DNA from: Staphylococcus lutrae
Lineage (GTDB): Bacteria > Bacillota > Bacilli > Staphylococcales > Staphylococcaceae
Reading direction: 5' to 3'
Length of the DNA: 64,000 bases
Assembly (NCBI RefSeq): GCF_002101335.1
Contig: NZ_CP020773.1
Span: 2,232,001-2,296,000, forward strand
Both the position numbers and the translations under genes were made by a program. Positions 10,565 through 21,300 of the stretch are shown here, in pieces. The stretch's first letter is position 1. The number at the start of each line of letters is the position of its first letter. Under the pieces are notes generated by a model. That model was not told the DNA's origin, searched no databases, and saw only the letters and a program-made list of their open reading frames with translations.

Positions 10565-10652
10565 AAAGAAGACACCTTTCGTGTCCTCCTTTGCATGACT
10601 TCAATGCATGATTGAAGCCGTGTGCAAGGAAGATACTTATTGTGTCTTCTTT
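10565..10652 (+). promoter_or_regulatory. Nested three-helix leader upstream of pyrH
   Basis: Three helices nest: an outer 11-bp perfect helix (10565-10575 with 10642-10652), a middle 8-bp helix with one bulged T (10587-10595 with 10623-10630) and an apical 7-bp hairpin (10599-10605 with 10611-10617). The 5' outer strand can instead pair locally (10571-10575 with 10581-10585). It ends about 30 bases before the pyrH ribosome site. I know no named family for it; it could be a regulatory leader or an RNase III-type processing site. Confidence 0.5.
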
Positions 10653-10694
10653 ACTTGTATTGTTTTACATAATACGAATAGAGAGGTTAGAATA

Positions 10695-11417
10695 ATGACT
10701 GAAACTTCAAAATATAAGCGAGTTGTTTTGAAACTGAGTGGAGAAGCATTAGCAGGCGATAAAGGCTTTGGGATTAATCCAATCATTATTAAAAGTATTG
10801 CGCAACAAGTTGCTGAAGTTGCGAAAATGGATACTGAAATTGCTGTTATCGTCGGTGGAGGAAACATTTGGCGAGGCAAAACGGGAAGTGATCTCGGGAT
10901 GGATCGCGGAACTGCGGATTATATGGGGATGCTCGCAACGGTAATGAATGCCTTGGCCTTACAAGATAGTCTTGAGCAATTGGACTGTGATACGCGTGTA
11001 TTAACATCTATCGAAATGAAGCAAGTTGCAGAACCGTATATTCGACGTCGCGCCATTCGTCATTTAGAGAAAAATCGCGTTGTTATTTTTGCAGCAGGTA
11101 TCGGAAACCCTTATTTCTCTACAGACACCACTGCTGCTTTACGTGCAGCTGAGGTTGAGGCAGATGTAATCTTAATGGGTAAAAACAATGTGGATGGTGT
11201 TTATTCAGCAGATCCTAAAGTTGATCCGAATGCGATAAAATATGACCGTTTAACCTATCTCCAACTCTTACAAGAAGGATTACAAGTAATGGATTCGACA
11301 GCCTCTTCATTCTGTATGGACAACAATATCCCGTTAAAAGTCTTCTCGATAATGGAAGAGGGTAACATTAAACGTGCTGTTCAAGGTGAAGATATCGGTA
11401 CAATTATTACAAAATAA
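10695..11417 (+). CDS. pyrH: Uridylate kinase (UMP kinase)
   Basis: Phosphorylates UMP to UDP with ATP in pyrimidine synthesis; hexameric amino-acid-kinase fold, allosterically controlled by GTP and UTP. Motifs: [13 protein letters not shown] at the N terminus, [11 protein letters not shown] near residue 53, [35 protein letters not shown] and [13 protein letters not shown]. The ATG at 10695 follows AGAGGTTAG and gives 240 residues as in relatives. The longer frame from 10608 runs through the structured leader and is not used. It lies between tsf and frr, the conserved order. Confidence 0.96.
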   Translation: MTETSKYKRVVLKLSGEALAGDKGFGINPIIIKSIAQQVAEVAKMDTEIAVIVGGGNIWRGKTGSDLGMDRGTADYMGMLATVMNALALQDSLEQLDCDTRVLTSIEMKQVAEPYIRRRAIRHLEKNRVVIFAAGIGNPYFSTDTTAALRAAEVEADVILMGKNNVDGVYSADPKVDPNAIKYDRLTYLQLLQEGLQVMDSTASSFCMDNNIPLKVFSIMEEGNIKRAVQGEDIGTIITK

Positions 11418-11434
11418 TATAGAGGTGCAGAACA

Positions 11435-11989
11435 ATGAAAGAAATTATTCAAGATGCAAAAAATCGTATGAAAAAATCAGCAGAAAATTTATCTCGTGAA
11501 TTGGCTCAAATTAATGCTGGACGTGCAAATTCAAATTTATTAGCAGGTGTAGAAGTCGATTATTATGGTGCGCCAACACCTGTTCAGCAATTGGCAAGCA
11601 TCAATGTGCCAGAAGCACGCTTGCTTGTCGTATCACCGTATGATAAATCATCAATCAGTGATATTGAGAAAGCCATTTTCGCAGCGAACCTAGGTGTCAA
11701 TCCAACGAGTGATGGTGAAGTGATTCGCATTATGGTGCCTGCATTAACTGAGGAACGCCGTAAGGAACTTGTTAAAGAAGTGAAAAAAACAGGTGAAAAT
11801 GCTAAAGTGTCTGTTCGTAACATTCGACGTGACGCCAACGATACATTGAAGAAACAAGAAAAAGAAGGCAACATTTCTGAAGATGAGTTACGTAATGGTG
11901 CAGACGAAGTGCAAAAAATTACGGATGAATCTATTAAGGAGATCGATCAAATCGTGGCCGATAAAGAAAAGGATATTATGTCAGTCTAA
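11435..11989 (+). CDS. frr: Ribosome recycling factor
   Basis: With EF-G it splits post-termination ribosomes. The 184-residue, highly charged two-domain protein shows the long helical bundle and the hallmark [22 protein letters not shown] hinge segment near residues 26-48, then ISVPEA-like [18 protein letters not shown]. The C-terminal helix is rich in lysine and glutamate. ATG at 11435 follows AGAGGTG, 17 bases after pyrH, so the two are probably co-transcribed. A terminator follows about 100 bases after the stop. Confidence 0.97.
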   Translation: MKEIIQDAKNRMKKSAENLSRELAQINAGRANSNLLAGVEVDYYGAPTPVQQLASINVPEARLLVVSPYDKSSISDIEKAIFAANLGVNPTSDGEVIRIMVPALTEERRKELVKEVKKTGENAKVSVRNIRRDANDTLKKQEKEGNISEDELRNGADEVQKITDESIKEIDQIVADKEKDIMSV

Positions 11990-12092
11990 TCAATACGGTC
12001 ATCATGTTCGTTGTAATGTTTGATAATAGTGTGATGAGTGAACGCAGTCCAATTTCATAGGTAGACTGTAGTGACATTAATCTATTATACCG

Positions 12093-12125
12093 CTGTACCG
12101 AGTACGACTTTGGTACAGTTTTTTT
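12093..12125 (+). terminator. Intrinsic terminator after frr
   Basis: A 7-bp stem (12093-12099 with 12112-12118), 12-base loop and seven T residues. It closes the pyrH-frr unit before uppS. The remaining part of 11990-12230 shows no gene and no convincing promoter. Confidence 0.75.
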
Positions 12126-12230
12126 CTTTGTTTATTCAATGCAGTAATTGAGTATGTTAAAATGGTAGATAATTGTACGCTTATGAGATTATAATATTTT
12201 AAGAGACGAAATAGGCTCGGAGGAACGCGC

Positions 12231-12992
12231 ATGTTTAAGAAATTCAAGAAAAATAATGACACTCAAAACCATGTTGATGACATTGATTTACATCGTATAC
12301 CTGAACATATTGCGATTATTATGGATGGCAATGGTCGTTGGGCTAAACAACGTAAAATGCCAAGAATTAAAGGGCACTACCAAGGCATGCAAACGATTAA
12401 AACCATTACACGTGCAGCGAGTGAGTTGGGGGTTAAATATTTAACACTCTACGCTTTTTCCACAGAAAATTGGTCACGACCCGACGATGAAGTGAACTAT
12501 ATTATGGGATTGCCTGTTAATTTTTTGAATTCATTTCTACCAGAACTCATTGAAAAAAATGTGAAAGTCGAAACGATTGGGTTCATCAACGATTTACCTG
12601 CAAAAACGATCCAAGCCATTGAAGAAGCAAAAACGAAAACATCTACCAATGATGGATTAACTTTAATATTTGCAATAAATTATGGAGGACGGGCAGAAAT
12701 TGTACATGGTGTACAAAGGTTGATGAAAGAGATGCGTACGGCTACTGAACAAGACATCGACGCGATTACTGAGGAATGTTTTCAAAAGTATTTAATGACG
12801 CATGATTATCCTGATCCAGATTTACTGATTCGTACTTCCGGGGAACAACGCATTAGTAATTTTCTGATTTGGCAGTTGTCGTATAGTGAGTTTATTTTTA
12901 ATGCGAAAATGTGGCCAGATTTCGACGAGGCTGAATTAAAAGCATGTATTAAAATTTATCAATCGCGACAAAGAAGATTTGGAGGATTGTAG
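12231..12992 (+). CDS. uppS: Undecaprenyl diphosphate synthase
   Basis: Cis-prenyltransferase that condenses eight isopentenyl units onto farnesyl diphosphate to make the lipid carrier for peptidoglycan and teichoic acid. The catalytic aspartate is in [11 protein letters not shown] near residue 32, and [24 protein letters not shown] and [17 protein letters not shown] are the other signature regions. 253 residues, ending QRRFGGL. ATG at 12231 follows CGGAGGAACGCGC. cdsA follows after 14 bases; these envelope genes form an operon with dxr, rseP and proS. Confidence 0.97.
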   Translation: MFKKFKKNNDTQNHVDDIDLHRIPEHIAIIMDGNGRWAKQRKMPRIKGHYQGMQTIKTITRAASELGVKYLTLYAFSTENWSRPDDEVNYIMGLPVNFLNSFLPELIEKNVKVETIGFINDLPAKTIQAIEEAKTKTSTNDGLTLIFAINYGGRAEIVHGVQRLMKEMRTATEQDIDAITEECFQKYLMTHDYPDPDLLIRTSGEQRISNFLIWQLSYSEFIFNAKMWPDFDEAELKACIKIYQSRQRRFGGL

Positions 12993-13006
12993 ATAGGAGC
13001 AGAGGG

Positions 13007-13789
13007 ATGAAGGTTAGAACAATCACAACGATAGTGGCATTAATTGTTTTTTTACCGATATTACTTATTGGTGGCGCAACGTGGATGTATTTTACATTTC
13101 TACTCGCTTTAATTGCTTTAAAAGAGCTATTAAATATGAATCGAATTCAATTTTTGTCAATACCCGGACTCATTAGCGCACTTGCTTTAATGATTATCAT
13201 GCTTCCTCAGGGATTTGGAGATTGGGTGGCTATCTTACAGCAAAAATCTTTAATTGCGTTGAGTTTTATTATATTAAGTTATACAGTGATGTCAAAAAAC
13301 AGATTTAGTTTTATGGACTCTGCTTTTTGTTTGATGTCTGTCGCTTACGTTGGAATCGGGTTTATGTATTTTTATGAAACACGAGAAGCAGGTTTGCATT
13401 TTATTTTATTTGGCTTGCTGATTGTATGGTTAACAGACACGGGGGCGTATATTTTTGGACGTCTTTTTGGCAAACATAAATTATGGCCGGTCATCAGTCC
13501 GAACAAAACGATTGAAGGCTTTATTGGGGGATTGATTTGCAGTCTAATCGTCCCTCTCGTTTTTATGATGTTCATCGATTTTGACTATTCAATGGGTTGG
13601 CTATTACTGATTACGCTTATACTCAGTGTATTTGGTCAATTAGGGGACTTGGTAGAGTCAGGGTTTAAACGCCATTTTGGTGTCAAAGATTCAGGACGAC
13701 TGTTACCGGGGCATGGTGGTATTTTAGACCGCTTCGATAGTTTTATGTTCGTCTTACCTTTAATGAATATTTTCTTAATTCAAATGTAA
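13007..13789 (+). CDS. cdsA: Phosphatidate cytidylyltransferase (CDP-diglyceride synthase)
   Basis: Integral membrane enzyme that makes CDP-diacylglycerol from phosphatidic acid and CTP, the precursor of phosphatidylglycerol and cardiolipin. About seven or eight hydrophobic segments run through its 260 residues. The family signature is intact near the C terminus: [20 protein letters not shown] then [11 protein letters not shown] at 13007 follows AGGAGCAGAGGG. The product feeds PgsA, encoded at 47.8 kb in this window. It sits between uppS and dxr as in most Firmicutes. Confidence 0.96.
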   Translation: MKVRTITTIVALIVFLPILLIGGATWMYFTFLLALIALKELLNMNRIQFLSIPGLISALALMIIMLPQGFGDWVAILQQKSLIALSFIILSYTVMSKNRFSFMDSAFCLMSVAYVGIGFMYFYETREAGLHFILFGLLIVWLTDTGAYIFGRLFGKHKLWPVISPNKTIEGFIGGLICSLIVPLVFMMFIDFDYSMGWLLLITLILSVFGQLGDLVESGFKRHFGVKDSGRLLPGHGGILDRFDSFMFVLPLMNIFLIQM

Positions 13790-13805
13790 AGAGAAGTGAA
13801 AATAA

Positions 13806-14936
13806 ATGAAAAACATCGCAATATTAGGTGCTTCAGGTTCTATTGGACAACAAGCCATTGATGTCATTGAACGCCATCCAGAATCATTTAATTTAATTGC
13901 TTTCACGGTAGGTAAAAATATTGATTTTGCAAAAGAAGTCATTCGTAAATTTAACCCTGAAATTGTTGCTGTTCAAAATGAAAGTGATGTTGAATCATTA
14001 ACAGCGTACCATCCCAATATTGTGAGTGGTCACGCAGGGTTAATCGAGGTTGCAACATATGGCAACAGTGATTTAGTACTTAATGCTTTGATCGGAAGTG
14101 TTGGCCTGGAACCGACTATGAAAGCGATTGAAGCAGGTAAAGATATTGCATTAGCCAATAAAGAGACCTTAGTTGTTGCGGGGGAACTGGTGATGGCACA
14201 TGCGCGCCAATACGGGGTTCATATTTTACCAGTTGATTCTGAACATGCTGCCATTTTCCAATGTTTAAATGGTGAAGCGTTACACAAAGTTAAAAACGTT
14301 GTTATCACAGCGAGTGGTGGCTCATTTCGTGATTTGACACGAGAACAATTAGCAACAGTGACGGTGGAAGATGCCTTAAATCATCCAAATTGGTCTATGG
14401 GGGATAAAATAACTATTGATTCCGCGACAATGATGAATAAAGGATTTGAAGTGATTGAAGCCAAATGGTTGTTTGATTTAGAGATTGATCAAATACAAAC
14501 GGTTTTACATAAAGAGAGCATTATTCATTCAATGGTTGAATTTATTGATACAAGTGTGATGGCACAATTGGGCACACCTGATATGCGGATGCCAATCCAA
14601 TATGCATTTACGTATCCGGACCGTATCGAACATCGAGCGCCTTCGCTCAACCTTGCAGAAGTGGCACAATTGAATTTCAAACCAATGGACTTTGAGCGCT
14701 ATCGTTGTTTAAAATATGCATATGAAGCGTTGAGAATTGGGGGGACAATGCCGGTGGTGCTTAACGCGGTTAATGAAGTTGCAGTCGCTAAGTTTTTAAA
14801 TCATGAAATCGCTTTTTTAGACATTGAGCGAATGATAGAACGAGAAATGTCGGCACATCGCGCGATTCAAAATCCAACGCTAGAACAAATTTTAGAATTA
14901 GATTCCTATTATAAATCAAAAGAATATGAGGTGTAA
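13806..14936 (+). CDS. dxr: 1-deoxy-D-xylulose 5-phosphate reductoisomerase
   Basis: A 376-residue NADPH-dependent enzyme of the non-mevalonate isoprenoid pathway (target of fosmidomycin). The NADPH motif [15 protein letters not shown] is at residues 5-19. [25 protein letters not shown] and [10 protein letters not shown], followed by [18 protein letters not shown], carry the metal and substrate ligands. Staphylococcus is generally known to use the mevalonate pathway for isoprenoids, so a complete dxr is notable; S. aureus lacks the non-mevalonate route, whereas some other staphylococcal species carry it. ATG at 13806 follows AGAGAAGTG. rseP follows after 6 bases. Confidence 0.96.
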   Translation: MKNIAILGASGSIGQQAIDVIERHPESFNLIAFTVGKNIDFAKEVIRKFNPEIVAVQNESDVESLTAYHPNIVSGHAGLIEVATYGNSDLVLNALIGSVGLEPTMKAIEAGKDIALANKETLVVAGELVMAHARQYGVHILPVDSEHAAIFQCLNGEALHKVKNVVITASGGSFRDLTREQLATVTVEDALNHPNWSMGDKITIDSATMMNKGFEVIEAKWLFDLEIDQIQTVLHKESIIHSMVEFIDTSVMAQLGTPDMRMPIQYAFTYPDRIEHRAPSLNLAEVAQLNFKPMDFERYRCLKYAYEALRIGGTMPVVLNAVNEVAVAKFLNHEIAFLDIERMIEREMSAHRAIQNPTLEQILELDSYYKSKEYEV

Positions 14937-14942
14937 GATACT

Positions 14943-16223
14943 GTGTTAATCACACTTATTGCATTTATTATCGTCTTTGGTGTCCTCGTATTTGTACATG
15001 AGTTTGGTCATATGTATTTTGCGAAACGCGCAGGTATTATGTGTCCAGAGTTTGCGATCGGTATGGGACCCAAAATCTTTAGCTTCCGTAAAAACGAAAC
15101 GCTTTATACGATTCGATTGTTGCCCGTAGGCGGTTATGTTCGTATGGCTGGTGATGGAATGGAAGAAAGCCCCGTGCAACCGGGGATGCATGTTCGAATT
15201 AAAGTGAATGACGCCGGTGAAGTGACACATATTATTTTAGATGATCAACATAAATTCCAACAAATTGAAGCTTTAGAAGTTAAGAAAGTCGATTTAACTG
15301 AAGGATTGTACATTGAAGGTGTGGCAGCTGATGATCATGAACGGCATCACTTTAACATTGCTGAAAAAGCTTATTTCGTGCAACATGGTAGTTTAATTCA
15401 AATTGCACCACGTCATCGTCAATTTACGCATAAAAAACCTTACCAAAAGTTTTTAACATTATTTGCAGGCCCATTATTTAATTTCTTATTAGCATTCGCA
15501 TTATTAATTGGTTTGGCTTACTATGAAGGCGCGCCTGTTCCGAAAATTGACCAAGTGGCTGACAATTCACCAGCAGCAAAAATTGGCTTACAACATGGGG
15601 ATATCATTAAAGCAATCGACGGACATGAAATCAATCGTTTTGCAGATGTCAAAAAACGGCTAAGTGAAACGAATGGTGCGTCGACATCGATTAAAATTGA
15701 ACGAGACGGAAAAGTCATTAACAAAACTTTTTCACCCAAAAAAGTAGAAATACAAACAACAAAAACGAAAAAAGAGACAGACTTTCAACTTGGATTTATT
15801 CCTATGAAGGAGCGTTCAATTTTTGAACCGTTGATATTCGGTATTGAAGAAACCGTACGTTTCGGAAAAGTCATTTTTGTTGCTGTCATTAGTATGATTG
15901 GTAGTATTTTTACAGGTTCATTCAGTTTTGATATGCTCAATGGCCCGGTCGGTATTTATAAAAATGTTGATACCGTCGTACAAACAGGGATTATCAATTT
16001 AATCAGATGGACGGCGATTCTTAGTGTGAACTTAGGGATTATGAATTTATTGCCAATTCCTGCACTAGATGGTGGACGTATTTTATTCGTCATTTACGAA
16101 GCCATTTTTAGAAAACCTGCAAATAAAAAAGCCGAGACGATCATTATTGCTGCGGGTGCAATCTTCGTACTTATCATTATGGTTTTAGTGACTTGGAATG
16201 ATATTCAACGTTATTTCTTATAA
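14943..16223 (+). CDS. rseP: Site-2 zinc metalloprotease RseP (RasP/Eep family)
   Basis: Intramembrane protease that cleaves transmembrane segments of anti-sigma factors, signal peptides or pheromone precursors. The zinc motif HEFGH is at residues 19-23 inside the first membrane helix. A PDZ domain (about 200-270, with [20 protein letters not shown]) precedes the C-terminal helices. The third zinc ligand is in [13 protein letters not shown] near 375. Four membrane helices and 426 residues fit the family. The start is a GTG at 14943 preceded by GAGGTG. It stands in the dxr-rseP-proS order common to Firmicutes. Confidence 0.95.
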   Translation: MLITLIAFIIVFGVLVFVHEFGHMYFAKRAGIMCPEFAIGMGPKIFSFRKNETLYTIRLLPVGGYVRMAGDGMEESPVQPGMHVRIKVNDAGEVTHIILDDQHKFQQIEALEVKKVDLTEGLYIEGVAADDHERHHFNIAEKAYFVQHGSLIQIAPRHRQFTHKKPYQKFLTLFAGPLFNFLLAFALLIGLAYYEGAPVPKIDQVADNSPAAKIGLQHGDIIKAIDGHEINRFADVKKRLSETNGASTSIKIERDGKVINKTFSPKKVEIQTTKTKKETDFQLGFIPMKERSIFEPLIFGIEETVRFGKVIFVAVISMIGSIFTGSFSFDMLNGPVGIYKNVDTVVQTGIINLIRWTAILSVNLGIMNLLPIPALDGGRILFVIYEAIFRKPANKKAETIIIAAGAIFVLIIMVLVTWNDIQRYFL

Positions 16224-16247
16224 TAAGAATGGGAGGTACAATCAAGA

Positions 16248-17954
16248 ATGAAACAATCAAAAATGTTTATTCCAACTTTAAGAGAAACGCCCGCAGAAGC
16301 TGAGGCAACAAGCCATCAGCTCTTGCTAAAAGCGGGTTTAATTAAGCAAAATGCTGCAGGGGTATACAGTTATTTACCGATTGCAACACGCGTCATCAAT
16401 AAAATTGCAGCGATTATAAGGGAGGAGATGGAGCGAATCAATGCGGTAGAGGTCGTCATGCCTGTATTGCAACAAGCAGAGCTTTGGAAAGAGTCCGGCC
16501 GTTGGGATGCGTATGGACAAGAATTGATGCGTCTACATGATAGACATCAACGTGAATTCGCGTTAGGTCCAACGCATGAAGAGGTCGTCACTGCACTTGT
16601 TCGTGATGAATTACGATCATATAAACAACTCCCTTTAACATTGTTCCAAATTCAAACTAAGTTTCGTGATGAAAAAAGACCTCGTTTTGGTTTGTTACGT
16701 GGACGTGAATTTATGATGAAAGATGCCTATTCATTCCATACAGATGAGGCATCGTTAATGGAAACGTATCAAGATATGTATAGTGCATATCAAGCGATTT
16801 TTGCACGTGTTGGTTTAAATGTGAGACCTGTACTTGCAGATTCAGGTGCCATTGGTGGGAATCACACGCATGAATTCCAAGCACTCAGTAAAATTGGTGA
16901 AGATACGATTGTGTATAGTGAACAAAGTGACTATGCCGCAAATATTGAAAAAGCAGATGTCACATATTACGAGACGCCTTCAACAGATGAAGCGCATCAA
17001 CCATTAGAAAAAATAGAGACACCGAATATTAAAACGGTCAAAGCACTCGCTGAATATTTAGGGAAGTCAGTAGAAGAGATCATTAAAACAATGGTCTTTA
17101 AAGTCAATGGCGAGTTGATCCTCTTATTAATGCGTGGGCATCATGAAGTGAATGAAGTTAAATTGAAGTATTATTTTAAAACTGATGACGTTTCAATGGC
17201 GAGTGATGAAGAGATCCGCAATTTATTAGGCGCGTATCCGGGTTCATTAGGTCCAATTACAAATAGAGAGGTAAAAATTTATGCAGATCAGTTTGTAAAG
17301 TCAGTTTGTAATATGACAATTGGTGCGAATGAAGATGGTTACCATTTTATTAATGCGAATGTTGGACGTGACTTTAATATTGATGAATATGGCGATTTCC
17401 GGTTTATCCTAGAAGGTGAACCACTTGCTGATGGTTCAGGACCGGCGAAATTTGCAGAAGGTATAGAAGTTGGACAAGTTTTTGTACTTGGCGAAAAGTA
17501 TTCTGAGTCGATGCATGCCACAGTACTCAATCAACAGGGACGTGAACAAAATTTATTGATGGGATGTTACGGTATCGGTGTGTCCAGAACATTGAGTGCA
17601 ATTATCGAGCAACATCATGACGATAACGGCATCATTTGGCCAAAATCAGTGACACCATTTGATGTGCATCTCATTACTGTGAATCATAAAAAAGAGGCGC
17701 AACGAGATTGTGCAGATCAAATTAATCAAACATTAACGTCACGCTATGATGTGTTATATGATGACCGAAATGAACGTGCGGGTGTCAAATTTAATGATGC
17801 AGATTTAATTGGTATACCTGTCCGTATTGTGGTTGGAAAAAATGCAGAAGAAGGAATAGTGGAAGTCAAACGACGTGACAATGGTGAAAGTGAAGATGTG
17901 CATGTCGATGCATTGATTTCTCATCTTGAAAGATTAAATGAACAAATTAAATAA
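16248..17954 (+). CDS. proS: Prolyl-tRNA synthetase, bacterial type
   Basis: Class II synthetase that charges tRNA-Pro. Motif 2 region [18 protein letters not shown] near residues 139-156 and motif 3 [15 protein letters not shown] near 440 are intact. A YbaK-like editing insertion (about 230-390) that clears mischarged alanine is present, marking the bacterial-type enzyme, and the anticodon-binding domain ends the 568-residue protein. ATG at 16248 follows GGGAGGTAC. No T-box leader is visible; the gene begins 24 bases after rseP and is probably the last of the uppS operon. Confidence 0.97.
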   Translation: MKQSKMFIPTLRETPAEAEATSHQLLLKAGLIKQNAAGVYSYLPIATRVINKIAAIIREEMERINAVEVVMPVLQQAELWKESGRWDAYGQELMRLHDRHQREFALGPTHEEVVTALVRDELRSYKQLPLTLFQIQTKFRDEKRPRFGLLRGREFMMKDAYSFHTDEASLMETYQDMYSAYQAIFARVGLNVRPVLADSGAIGGNHTHEFQALSKIGEDTIVYSEQSDYAANIEKADVTYYETPSTDEAHQPLEKIETPNIKTVKALAEYLGKSVEEIIKTMVFKVNGELILLLMRGHHEVNEVKLKYYFKTDDVSMASDEEIRNLLGAYPGSLGPITNREVKIYADQFVKSVCNMTIGANEDGYHFINANVGRDFNIDEYGDFRFILEGEPLADGSGPAKFAEGIEVGQVFVLGEKYSESMHATVLNQQGREQNLLMGCYGIGVSRTLSAIIEQHHDDNGIIWPKSVTPFDVHLITVNHKKEAQRDCADQINQTLTSRYDVLYDDRNERAGVKFNDADLIGIPVRIVVGKNAEEGIVEVKRRDNGESEDVHVDALISHLERLNEQIK

Positions 17955-17970
17955 CAAGTCGCGATGAATT

Positions 17971-17979
17971 TGTTATAAT
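17971..17979 (+). promoter_or_regulatory. Extended -10 promoter of the proS-polC small RNA
   Basis: TGT followed by a perfect TATAAT (17974-17979) gives an extended -10 element; the -35 region (17951-17956) is weak. It begins 17 bases after the proS stop and points toward a terminator at 18068-18096, with no open reading frame between. Confidence 0.55.
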
Positions 17980-17985
17980 ACGATT

Positions 17986-18096
17986 AATCGTTGAACATGA
18001 TGAATGGACTGGGATAGAATGTCTGAAACTGAATCAAGGGCTCGGGCAACCTGACTTTCATCACATTAAAAAGCCGAGAGAGAATCTTGGCTTTTT
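17986..18096 (+). ncRNA. Candidate small RNA between proS and polC
   Basis: A promoter, about 110 transcribed bases and an intrinsic terminator define this unit. Within it 17998-18004 pairs with 18057-18063 (7 bp), enclosing a G/C-rich section around GGGCTCGGGCAACC, and the 3' end is a 12-bp hairpin with a U tail. It contains no start codon with a ribosome site and a meaningful frame. It could alternatively be the polC leader with an attenuator, since polC starts 226 bases after the terminator. I do not recognise it as a named RNA. Confidence 0.5.
18068..18096 (+). terminator. Intrinsic terminator between proS and polC
   Basis: A 12-bp stem with one G-T pair (18068-18079 with 18085-18096) and a 5-base loop; the 3' arm ends in five T residues. 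The leading A run makes it potentially bidirectional. Confidence 0.8.
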
Positions 18097-18322
18097 ATAT
18101 GGAGGACAGAGAATAGGGTGTTGTCGCAAAGCAGTGGTTGAGTAGAGCGAGCTTTAATCAGAATGACAAAAGAACGAGACAGATTTGCAAGCTTTCGACA
18201 TAACAAGCACGGCCCAATGTCCGAGTCTCTTATCCCAAAAGCAATTGAAGTGGCGTACTTTTATGTTTGCGCCTTAACATCAACCAAGGACACACGGTAA
18301 TACAAATAAGGTGGTTAGAAAT
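18097..18322. other. Untranslated gap before polC
   Basis: No open reading frame with a ribosome site and no strong promoter were found here. TTAACA (18274) and TAATAC (18298) are spaced 18 bases apart, but initiation there would leave almost no leader before the polC ribosome site. Confidence 0.4.
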
Positions 18323-21300
18323 GTGACATTACAGAAGCAGGAAAAATTTAAGATTCTTCTTCAACAGATCAATATGATAGACCATTTTGAACAGGACTTT
18401 GTTGAACAGGGGTGTTTGACACGTGTAGATGTATCAGAAAAATCGCGAAAATGGACGTTTCATATTCAATTGCCACGATTATTGAAGTATGAAGACTATG
18501 CTGTTTTTACACATGCTATGCAAGAAACATTCCAACATATTGCACAAGTGGATTGGAAAATTACAGTGAGTGATGTGTCGCATCAAGACGAACATTTGTT
18601 GAAGTATATCGGAGATTGTATTGATCAGACCCGTTTGTCTTCTAAAGTGAAAGGTCAATTAAAACAAAAGCGTATTGTGATGTCGGGTGACGTGGTGAAA
18701 ATACTCGTACAAAACGATATTGAAGGCAGTCACTTCCATAAAGTCTGCAACGGTAGTTTAGTGCAGGCCATGCAACGTTGCGGTTTTAATGTACAAAAGG
18801 TCATTTTTGAAACAGATGAAGGGCGACATGATGATGACTTAGCCTCTTTAGAAGCACATATTCAGGAAGAGGATGAACAAAGTGCACGTGAGGCGACAGC
18901 TAAAATTGAAAAAATGAAAGAACAACGCACGCAACAACAAGACGGAATCACTGTTGAACGTTGTCAAATCGGCAAACCCATTCAGATTGAGCAGGTACGC
19001 CCTATTGAATCAATTATTGAAGAAGAGTTTAAAGTGGCGATTGAAGGTGTTATTTTCGATATCAACTTAAAAGAGTTGAAAAGTGGTCGTCACATCGTTG
19101 AACTTAAAGTTACAGACTATACTGATTCGCTCGTACTAAAAATGTTTACGCGTAAAAATAAAGACGATTTAGAGCATTTTAAATCGTTAAAAGAAGGTAC
19201 ATGGATTCGTGCACAAGGTCGAATTGAAGAAGACATGTTCATTCGCGATTTAGTGATGATGATGACGGATATAGAAGCAATCAAAAAAACACCTAAAATG
19301 GATAAGGCGAAAGAAAAGCGTGTTGAATTCCACCTACATACAACGATGAGTCAAATGGATGGCGTCACGCATATCGGTGATTATGTGGCTCAAGCGGCAC
19401 AATGGGGGCATGAAGCCATCGCAGTTACAGACCATAATGTTGTACAAGCATATCCTGACGCGCATGCCGCTGCTGAGAAGCACGGGATTAAAATGATTTA
19501 TGGTATGGAAGGTATGCTTGTCGATGACGGTGTCCCTATTGCATATCATCCGACTGATGTAGCATTACAAGATGCAACATATGTCGTCTTCGATGTTGAA
19601 ACGACGGGGTTATCGAACCAATACGACAAAATTATCGAATTAGCGGCCGTTAAATTAAAAAATGGTGAAATTATAGACAAATTCGAACGTTTTAGTAATC
19701 CACATGAGAAGTTAACGGAGACGATAAAAAATTTAACGCATATTTCTGATGATATGTTAAAAGATGCACCTGAGATTGAGACCGTGTTAACGGAATTTAA
19801 AGCATGGGTTGGAGATGCGATTTTTGTCGCACATAATGCGTCATTTGATATGGGTTTTATTGATACAGGCTATGAAAGATTAGGTTTTGGTCCATCCACA
19901 AACGGCGTCATTGACACGCTTGAACTCTCTCGTACGATTAATACGAGCTATGGCAAGCATGGTTTAAGCTTTTTAGCTAAAAAATATGGCGTCGAGTTAA
20001 CGCAACATCACCGTGCGATTTATGATACTGAAACAACAGCATATATTTTTATGAAAATGTTAGCGCAATTAAAAGCATTAGATGTCCACAATCATCAAGA
20101 GATTAATCAAAAATTATCGAACGAAGATGCATACAAAAGAGCGCGTCCACAACACGTGACAATTATTGTTCAAAATCAAACGGGCTTGAAAAATTTATTC
20201 AAAATTGTCAGTGCATCACTCGTGAAATACTACTATCGTACACCTAGAATTCCGAGATCTGTATTAGATGCACATCGAGAAGGTTTACTGATAGGGACGG
20301 CGTGTGATGAAGGAGAAGTCTTCACAGCGGTTATGCAACGGGATCAGTCAGAAGTTGAACGCATTGCCAAATATTATGACTATATTGAAATTCAACCGCC
20401 GGCCTTATACCAAGACTTACTTGACCGGGAGTTAATTCGTGATCATGCCACATTACTCGAGATTTATGAACGGATTTTAAAAGTAGGTGAAACGAATCAA
20501 ATCCCTGTGATTGCTACGGGAAATGCACATTATTTACATGAGCATGACGGCATTGCTCGACGTATTTTAATTGCATCTCAACCGGGGAATCCACTGAATC
20601 GTTCGACACTCCCTGAAGCACATTTTAGAACGACAGATGAAATGTTAGATGCGTTCCATTTTTTAGGTGAGGCACGCGCGCATCAAATCGTTGTTGAAAA
20701 TACACGCGCATTAGCAGATCGTATTGATCAAGTTGTTCCAATCAAAGATAAGCTTTATACACCAAATATGGACGGCGCAAATGAAGAAATCCGTGAAATG
20801 AGTTATCGAAATGCGAAACAATTGTACGGTGAGGATTTACCACAAATTGTTATCGATCGGTTAGAAAAAGAATTAGAAAGTATTATCGGCAATGGATTTG
20901 CTGTTATTTACTTAATTTCACAACGGTTGGTTAAAAAATCACTGGAAGATGGTTATCTTGTTGGTTCTCGAGGATCAGTCGGTTCGAGCTTTGTTGCGAC
21001 AATGACCGAGATTACAGAAGTGAACCCGCTACCGCCACATTATATTTGTCCAAAATGTAAAAAAAGCGAATTTTTTAATGATGGATCAGTCGGTTCTGGT
21101 TTTGATTTGCCTGACAAAGTGTGTGAATGTGGTACAGAAATGATTAAAGAAGGGCAGGACATTCCGTTTGAAACGTTTCTTGGCTTTAAAGGGGATAAAG
21201 TGCCAGATATTGATTTAAACTTTAGTGGTGAGTATCAACCTCAAGCACACAATTATACAAAAGTATTATTTGGTGAAGATTATGTTTACCGTGCGGGTAC

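Noticed and set aside
10608..10694. Longer N terminus for pyrH
   Set aside because: It runs through the leader hairpins and the ribosome site; the ATG at 10695 gives the family length.
18274..18303. Promoter for polC at TTAACA / TAATAC
   Set aside because: Initiation would fall at the ribosome site, leaving no workable leader.
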